From the NCBI GenBank assembly GCA_001931875.2, contig MSJH02000433.1, forward strand, positions 1 through 15,705: DNA of 15,705 bases. The letters are read 5' to 3'. A program made the position numbers and the translations under genes. Positions 9,518-15,705 of the stretch are shown in pieces (position 1 is the first letter of the stretch; every line of letters starts with the position of its first letter). The notes below the pieces were generated by a model, which did no database searches, had not been told where the DNA came from, and saw only the letters and a program-made list of their open reading frames with translations. This DNA comes from Byssochlamys sp. IMV 00236. Lineage: Eukaryota; Ascomycota; Eurotiomycetes; Eurotiales; Thermoascaceae.

Positions 9518-10120
9518 TTTAGTTTATTCGAAAGAATATAGAAGAGTATTTCTGTGCCTGAGCCAGTTTTAGAAATAAAGCATTTATATTTGTTGTCTAA
9601 AATAAAGTGTAGCAAAGCTAAAGATAATTAGCAGTGAATATCCAAGGCGAGTTACCTTGGCTCTGAAAAAATGAATCCTGCATATTGGTTAATCATATTC
9701 CGTAAATTGAAGAAATTAAAACCTTTGATTGGGGATTTTTCTGCAAATCATTGTATGCGGCAAAAATCATATATTGCTGACAGTAGCAATGCCTTTCTTT
9801 TTGTCATTAGACAGTGCCATTACGACTTAATTTACAGCAGCGTGCACACCGTTTTGTTAGCAGTCATCCGTCTCTTCTTCGTCCTTTGCCCTTTGATGAA
9901 TAATCTATAAGAAGGACATGGTTCAACTAAACAAGTAGAGGTATTACCATGAGTATTTCAGCTGTAAAAAGAATAGATACTAGGACACTTGCTTATTTTA
10001 TATTTTAAAAAGGTCCTATGCTGAACTGAGAATAAAATTATGCTTAAATGAAAACCAGATGTCTATGATTGTTAAACTGAAGCACCATTTTCTTTCTTTT
10101 TCTTTCTCTTTCCCTTAAAC
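9518..10120. other. Intergenic stretch before the CSC1-like gene
   Basis: A plus-strand frame of 79 codons at 9671-9910 has no recognisable features. The minus strand of the same place carries a CARCC and a CYC group in one frame separated by two stops, possibly a decayed zinc-binding piece of a transposon. A small hairpin, CCAAGG/CCTTGG, lies at 9642-9660. From 10087 to 10115 the plus strand is almost pure pyrimidine, ending just before the ATG at 10121 and probably part of the core promoter or 5' leader of the next gene. Confidence 0.45.
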
Positions 10121-13100
10121 ATGTCATTGACGGCCTCAGTGACAGGGCCGAGCCCTACTTCTTTTATACCATCAACAACATCATCAATCTATTCGATACC
10201 TACCAGTTTATCATCAGTGAATGGGTCATCTATCATTACATCATCTCCCACAGCCTTTACATCTACCAATAGCACTGTACCAACATCCACAATCACTACT
10301 GCAACGTCCACAGCGACTCCAGGCCCTTTTTTTCCTGGAGGTGAAAAATTTTTTAATACGCAAAATCCAAGTAAACCATCTATACAGTTTGGGATTTGTG
10401 CCGTGGCTGGCCTTGTGTTTTTCATTGCCTTTTGTTTCCTAAGAGTAAGGTAAGAAAACAAAATACATCTTTAAAACCAAGAGGAACTTATACGAGAAAC
10501 AAGGCTTCCTGTTATGTTTGCACCACGTAAAAACATGAAGAGGTACAGAAAAAAAGAGAAAAGAAATGACACAATGATCTGATCACAGTTTGATAGACAT
10601 AAACCACCAGAATTATCCAACTCTTTTTTTGGCTGGATTATACCTGTATTAAAAGCCAGCACTGAAGAAATGCTACTCAATGTTGGTTTGGACGCGGTTT
10701 TGGTAATTGAGCCAAAGATGCACTCTTTACAAAACTTATCAACCATTGTTTGTTATTAGATGCTTCATTTTCTTGTAATGGCAATGAAGATATTCGGCTT
10801 ATGCTCAATATTTGGTGCCATCATACTAATTCCGATTAGTGCAACAGCCAAAAATAATGAAAAATCAATGAGTGACATTGAAAAAATATCCATCACTCAC
10901 ACTGAAGATGGAGACTTGCGACTGATTGCGTTTCTCGTATTCACCTATTTTGTTACCATCGTCACTCTCTATTACTTGACACAGAGCTATTACAACTACG
11001 TCTATTTGCATGCAAAGTATATGCTCAATCAGTCTAAACAAATGGTCAGTCGATCAGTCATTGTCACTGGTATCCCAGAGCGGCTTAGATCGGATCAAGC
11101 TTTGGCAGAGTATTACGAAAACTTGGGAATCGGCCCTGTTGAAAGCTGTTATGTCGTACGAACCGTTCACCAATTGGATAAGCTTATCAAACAGCGAGCC
11201 TCCGCCTTGACGAAGCTGGAGAAAGCCTATGCCAAGTATTGGGGCAACCCTTGTCGGATACCAGGTTACGATCCGGATATAATACTGGATGATGTTGAAA
11301 TGTACAAAAAGGTCCTTGATTTAGCCGAAAAGAGAAACGATAGTAGCAGTAGCAGTAGTAGTAGTGATAGTGAAGTAGAGGATGAGAACGGGAATAAGCA
11401 GAAAAAAAAGCCCTTTGCACTACGTTTAACAAAAAAGAACACTTGGAAACGAGCTGTAAATACCACATTTTTTAAGGGACTCATCGATCCTCTGGAACAA
11501 GAGAAAAGGTCAAAGCGGCCAACAGTGCGTACAGGATTCTTGGGTTTATTTGGGCAGAAAATAGATGCTATTGAGTACTATACTGTGTTATTTGACAATT
11601 TAGATAAACTGGTGGCCGAAAAAAGACGTTCACCCCATTATGAGATGACAAATGTTGCCTTTGTCACGTTTGAGCATATGAGTAGTGCTGTAAGTATGAT
11701 TGATGTAGTATTGCATGACAACGAATGTTAACTTATGTAGGTCATCGCCTCCCAAATTGCCATTCATCCTGAACCCTTTGCATGTCGTACTATCTTGGCT
11801 TATGAACCAAGAGATGTTTTGTGGTCTAGCGTTGCCATCCGTGGCCGTGAACGGATTATACGAGAGATTATCGTTTGGGCAATTACTATTGCACTCGTCA
11901 TCTTTTGGTTTGTACCAGTCACTATCTTATCATCTCTCTTGAGTCTGGAAACACTCAAGCGCGTTATACCTAAACTGGCTAATGCAATCGAAGGCAACGA
12001 AGCCTTGAAGGGCTTTGTGTCTTCGTTCGTGACAACTGTAGCACTTAATATTGTTACTTCTGTGCTGCCCTTAATCTTTGATGGTAGGATTATCGCTAAA
12101 GTACGAGTGCAACAAACTAACATGATGACTATCATAGCCCTAGGATATTATCAAGGTTTACGAGCGCGTAGTGCCATTGCCGAATCGACCTTTAGCAAGT
12201 AAGTACTTGTATAAAATAAGTCAGCAAAAAATAACTCTTCGTACAAGATATTTCTTCTTCTTGGTCTTTTTCACATTGATTACGTTTACTTTAGCTAATG
12301 CAAGTATGCAAACGGTTATAGATTTTGCAAACAACCCAACTTCTATTCCAGAAAGACTAGCGGATACACTTCCTAACGTATGTTTAAGTATGACTTATAT
12401 ATTTATACATGTATATACTCACACACCGAAAGATTGCTCCCTTTTTTATCAATTATGTTATTTTACAAGGATTTTTGCTGTAAGTAAAGCGCATCATTTC
12501 ATATAACATTTGATAAACTTACCACTGATTAATACAGAATGCCAATGAACTTGTTATTACTTGGAGCACTTATCGTACGCGGCTTTTATCATGCCTTTAT
12601 TTGTAAAACTCCAAGAGACCATGCTGAAAATAGAGCCCCCTGGTCATTCAATTATGGCACTGGCTATCCTGTACCTTTACTTGTATTCATTATTGTTCTT
12701 GAATACTCATGCATCTCGCCAATCATCATGGTATTTGGTGCAATTTACTTTTGCTTCACCTACGTCGTATACAAATATCAGTTCCTTTATGGTACTATTC
12801 TTCAAATTCATATATAGGACATGCCATTAACATCATTACAAAAAGTTTATTTTAGGCCATATGAAGCTGCTGGTAGATTATGGATCATGACCGTCCCTCG
12901 TATCATCTTTGGACTTGTATTATTTCAATTAACCATGACTGGCTACTTTGTCTTGAGAAAGTTTATCGCATTAGGTGCAACGTGCGCCCCACTGATTGCC
13001 ATTACTATCCTTTACAAATTTATACTTGATCGAGCGTTTTTGAAGAACGCACGTAATTTGCCTATGCAGCTACTTCGCGATAATATGCAAAAATTACCAG

Positions 13101-14245
13101 ATGTTGTGGATCCTTCAGACGATGATGATGACGATGACGACGATGATGGTAATGATACGCAACAACAGCAATTGAAGGAAGCAGATCATTCCAAGGATAA
13201 AAATAGTGATACTGCAGGCACAGATAGTACTGAAAAGGTTGACCGCGAAAAACAAATGGTTAGAAACAAATGGAAAACCGCTGCCTTATCTGCGGTGCAG
13301 CTCCGAGTGAAGCCAAAGGAAGAAGAACAGACAAGTCCTGAGACATCCGCTGTATCAATTGTTAGACCAAGACATCGAAAAGTGGTGTTGGATGAAGACG
13401 ACTATGAGGCAATTCCCGATAAATTAACTGACTATCGACAGCCTCCTATGCAGCTAAACCCTGGATTATTAGATACCGGTTTGAAGAAATATGGTAATCC
13501 TTGGATCGTCGGCGTCTTACCACAGCTATGGTTGCCCATGAAAGAACCAGATCAGGCTCACAAAGAAGGAAAAGCACAGTCCAAACAAAAGCGCGCGAGT
13601 GACGCATTCAACCGTCGTTCAGAAGGAGGAGGTACCTTGGCTCAGCACTTGGCAGAAGTTCTTAGAAGAATGGAAATGGAAGCCAAAAGAAAAGAAAAAA
13701 ATCCTAATGAAAAGAATAGAGATGACAATAACTCAGGACAAGATAGTCAGCAACGCACAAAAATTGCTCAGGAAAGTGCCCAGATGACTGCAGCATCTTT
13801 GGCAGGCCATCGTCCAAATAACAAAACATCTGCATTACGAACTTTATTCAAAATGGGCGCTTTGAAAAAGCAAGGTCCAAAAGCAACGACGGATGCACAA
13901 ATAGACGAAGTAGCCATGAGCCCAGTAGAGCCTCAACATCAAGATCCACTTGAAGCGATTGAAAAGGGTTCGCCTGTGAGGCATGATAGCAGCGAAAGTA
14001 AGGCATCTGCAGCTAAATCTGTTCATGCAACATATTATCATCATCCTGAACGACGCAGGCATCATTCAGAAAACACAGCGCACGCTACTCCTTCTAGGCC
14101 AGAGGTGCATCATTCTGGAGTAAGTTCTCCTGCTGCATTTCATGATCAATCTTTAACAGACGATGAACATGTGGAGGATCATGGAGAAGATCGCTTACCA
14201 GCCAAGAGACTGAGTAGTGTACCACTCATCGATAGAAGTAAATAG
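10121..14245 (+). CDS. CSC1/Phm7/TMEM63 (OSCA) family membrane channel protein
   Basis: Nine exons: 10121-10449, 10504-10542, 10597-10702, 10760-11689, 11741-12198, 12248-12377, 12433-12479, 12538-12791 and 12846-14245. All introns are 49-58 bases with GT-AG ends, and the phases fit throughout, giving 1230 residues. Residues 1-80 are Ser/Thr-rich, with NGS (34) and NST (50) glycosylation sites, and precede a first membrane helix at about 88-107. RSN1_TM-type sequence follows (MFAPRKNMKRHKPP, FFGWIIPV, GLDAVL), then the cytosolic domain (RSVIVTGIPERLRSD at 256-270, NVAFVTF) and the seven-helix RSN1_7TM core (NNPTSIPERLA, LPNIAPFFINYVILQGF). The cytosolic loop holds a serine run (353-360). The long C-terminal tail, from about residue 845, has ten Asp (856-865), a Phm7-ext-like piece (YGNPWIVGVLPQLWLP, 980-995) and a His-rich end. 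The family forms mechanosensitive or osmosensitive cation channels and, in some members, lipid scramblases. Confidence 0.92.
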
Positions 14246-14304
14246 TATGTGAATAAGTAAATTGTCGTGTAAATACATTGCAAATAAATCAACAAAGAAT
14301 TTTA
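14246..14304. terminator. Tail-to-tail 3' region of the CSC1-like and P450-like genes
   Basis: Only 59 bases lie between the two stop codons. AATAAA on the plus strand at 14283-14288 serves the CSC1-like gene. On the minus strand AATAAA at 14301-14306 overlaps the P450-like stop (14305-14307). The two transcripts must therefore overlap at their ends unless cleavage is very early. Confidence 0.6.
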
Positions 14305-15621
14305 TTACAACTCTGAGGAGTGCTCATGTTCGATCAGCCTAATTTTAAAGTCTAAAGGTATCTTAATGCCTCCTATTTCGCTATAGCTATCCAGACTGGG
14401 ATAGAGTTTGTTCCCTCTATGGGAGAGTGCTGGCTTAATGATGCAACGGGCCAGCGTTTTGACGGTTATGTTGAGCATGTGTTTTTCCATCTATTTAAAA
14501 AAAAAGAGTATGTTGGTATATCTTGTGATTATTCAATAGCCTTGTAACAAATTTACCAACTCAATCACAGGATTAAAGTGCGTATACCAGCCAAGTACAG
14601 AGTCTCTTCTATCATGTGGGCTGCCATTAAGATGTGCATTTGATTTAAACAAAGCACTAGCGGTAGAGCTAAAGTGCCATCCTAACCCATGTGTTCTTTG
14701 TAAGGGATTGCTGTATCCGTCAAAGGGGTGATTCTTGTGAATAGCTACAATCATAAAAAGAATGAGTAATTGGTGATGAAGCTTTGGTAAACTTACTATC
14801 TTTTGAAGGCTTTTGTGACGTATTAGTTATGGAAATCGCATGATATCTAAAGCATTGTTCTTGGAAAGAAGCATAACATGGAAGTCTTGAACGATCTGAA
14901 AAAGTAGGTTGACGTCCATTTAGCACGATGAATCGATTCAATTCTCGTGAAATATTTCTTTGTACGTCCGGATAATAACAAAGTATAGTATATACCCATA
15001 CTGTCATACTGAACATAGAATTGCAGCTAATCATGAAAAATTCACCTGTATAACGTATAGTAAGAAAAAGCATCAATACATATATAAAGTGACATACCGA
15101 TAATAGAACTTATACTATCACTATTAAAGCGATGTAATCGTTTTGTGTTATCCATTCGTTTAACCATGCTATCTTGTTCAGCTTCTCTAGCTGATTGTAC
15201 CAAGTACTGTATCAAAGGTTGAAAGTATGTACGGTAAAACACATCCAAGTCCTTGTCCTTACAAGTTGCAATGCTTGAAAATGACCATTGCGATTTTTGA
15301 CCGTCCAGTACTTTTTCTAACTCGCTGTATTTGAGTAATGTAAGTTCGATTCTCTGGTATAGCTTATCGTCTAGAGAGGCAATGCTTGGGCTACCAAATA
15401 CAAGAAACAGCATGATATTAACAATGGATAGGCGGATATGAGGACTTGGATTAACACCATCATCTGCCAAAGTATATCCAACAAGACTGCTGATAGACTT
15501 GTTTACCTCTAGACCCAGAAGAAAATCAAGTTTATCCAAGAGGATAGGATTCGCTAGGTTACAAATTGCTATTCTAATGTAATTCCACGTCTCTCTAGCG
15601 TGGTCGGGATAAATAGGCGTC
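14305..15621 (-). CDS. Cytochrome P450-like protein without the heme-ligand cysteine (5' partial)
   Basis: Exons in the window are 15098-15621, 15045-14797, 14744-14557 and 14490-14305, with GT-AG introns of 52, 52 and 66 bases. They give 382 codons; the N-terminal 120-150 residues lie beyond the right edge. The first exon in view starts TPIYPDHARETWNYIR and keeps the helix C WxxxR. Helix I with its flank reads FFMISCNSMFSMTVW, where P450s have A-G-x-D/E-T. Helix K reads FQEQCFRYHAIS, so ExxR is QxxR. The PERF region reads THGLGWHF. The heme loop reads LGWYTHFNPV where FGxGxxxCxG is expected: Asn (14572-14574) replaces the ligand Cys. The C-terminus (KTLARCIIKPAL, SLDSYSEIGG) is normal for fungal P450s. 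About 20 residues usually found between helix K and the AIHKNP segment are missing in the spliced model. The exact CYP family is not assigned. It may be a non-catalytic P450-derived protein or an early pseudogene; P450 ancestry is sure, activity as a monooxygenase is very unlikely. Confidence 0.8.
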
Positions 15622-15705
15622 CTAGAAAGGGAATAACGTTATCGCATTATATTCTGTAAGCTGAGCGTCTCCTTTTCTTTTTTTCTTTTTTTTTTTTTTT
15701 TTTTT
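15622..15705. other. Presumed intron part of the P450-like gene with a poly-T end
   Basis: The minus strand has TTTCTAG just before the first visible exon, and an in-frame stop lies shortly upstream, so an intron acceptor at 15622-15623 fits. The window ends in 20 T (15686-15705) after a C/T-rich run, a place where an assembly could easily break. Confidence 0.45.

Noticed and set aside
9671..9910. 79-codon plus-strand open frame with hydrophobic end
   Set aside because: No similarity, no clear promoter or signal peptide, and frames of this length occur by chance in such DNA.
10121..10453. Stand-alone 110-residue Ser/Thr-rich membrane protein ending in a stop at 10451-10453
   Set aside because: A GTAAG donor at 10450 removes the stop, and the following small exons give the expected start of a CSC1-type protein in phase, so it is exon 1 of that gene.
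10471..10746. 91-codon minus-strand frame with a hydrophobic stretch
   Set aside because: It overlaps exons 2 and 3 of the CSC1-like gene, which are well supported by family sequence and by phase.
11341..11371. AGT/AGC repeat as a separate satellite feature
   Set aside because: It is coding in frame as a Ser tract of the CSC1-like protein.

Overview
The window looks like nuclear DNA of a Mucoromycota fungus, most likely of the order Mucorales. It is AT-rich, its genes are split by many GT-AG introns of about 47-67 bases, and gene ends carry AATAAA signals. The conserved proteins are clearly fungal. This placement comes from protein style and intron structure only; no database was searched.

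Layout from left to right. 1-1084 holds no gene I can support. 1085-1465 (minus) encodes a small secreted cysteine-rich protein made of two copies of a 44-residue, six-cysteine module. 1740-2913 is a decayed DNA transposon of Tc1/mariner type: I found a pair of 43-base terminal inverted repeats around fragments of a broken transposase-like frame. 3123-6789 (minus, 4 exons) is UTP22/Nrap of the small-subunit processome. 7026-8632 (plus, 3 exons) is NOP58, core protein of box C/D snoRNPs. These two ribosome-biogenesis genes are divergent and share 236 bases of promoter. 8633-10120 has no intact gene but contains a broken FAR1/MULE-type DNA-binding domain at 9107-9517 (minus). 10121-14245 (plus, 9 exons, 1230 residues) is a CSC1/Phm7/TMEM63-type membrane channel protein. 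14305-15621 (minus, 4 exons, 5' end outside the window) is a cytochrome P450-like protein.

The most unusual item is the P450-like gene. Its frame and splice sites are intact, but the positions that define a working P450 are replaced: the heme-ligand cysteine is Asn, the ExxR glutamate is Gln, the helix I acid/Thr pair is Asn-Ser, and the PERF arginine is gone. It is either a P450-derived protein without P450 chemistry or a gene early in decay.

UTP22 and NOP58 act in the same process, since U3 snoRNP needs Nop58 and Utp22 works with U3 in early pre-rRNA processing. The other genes show no evident pathway link to each other. The CSC1-like and P450-like genes are tail to tail, 59 bases apart.
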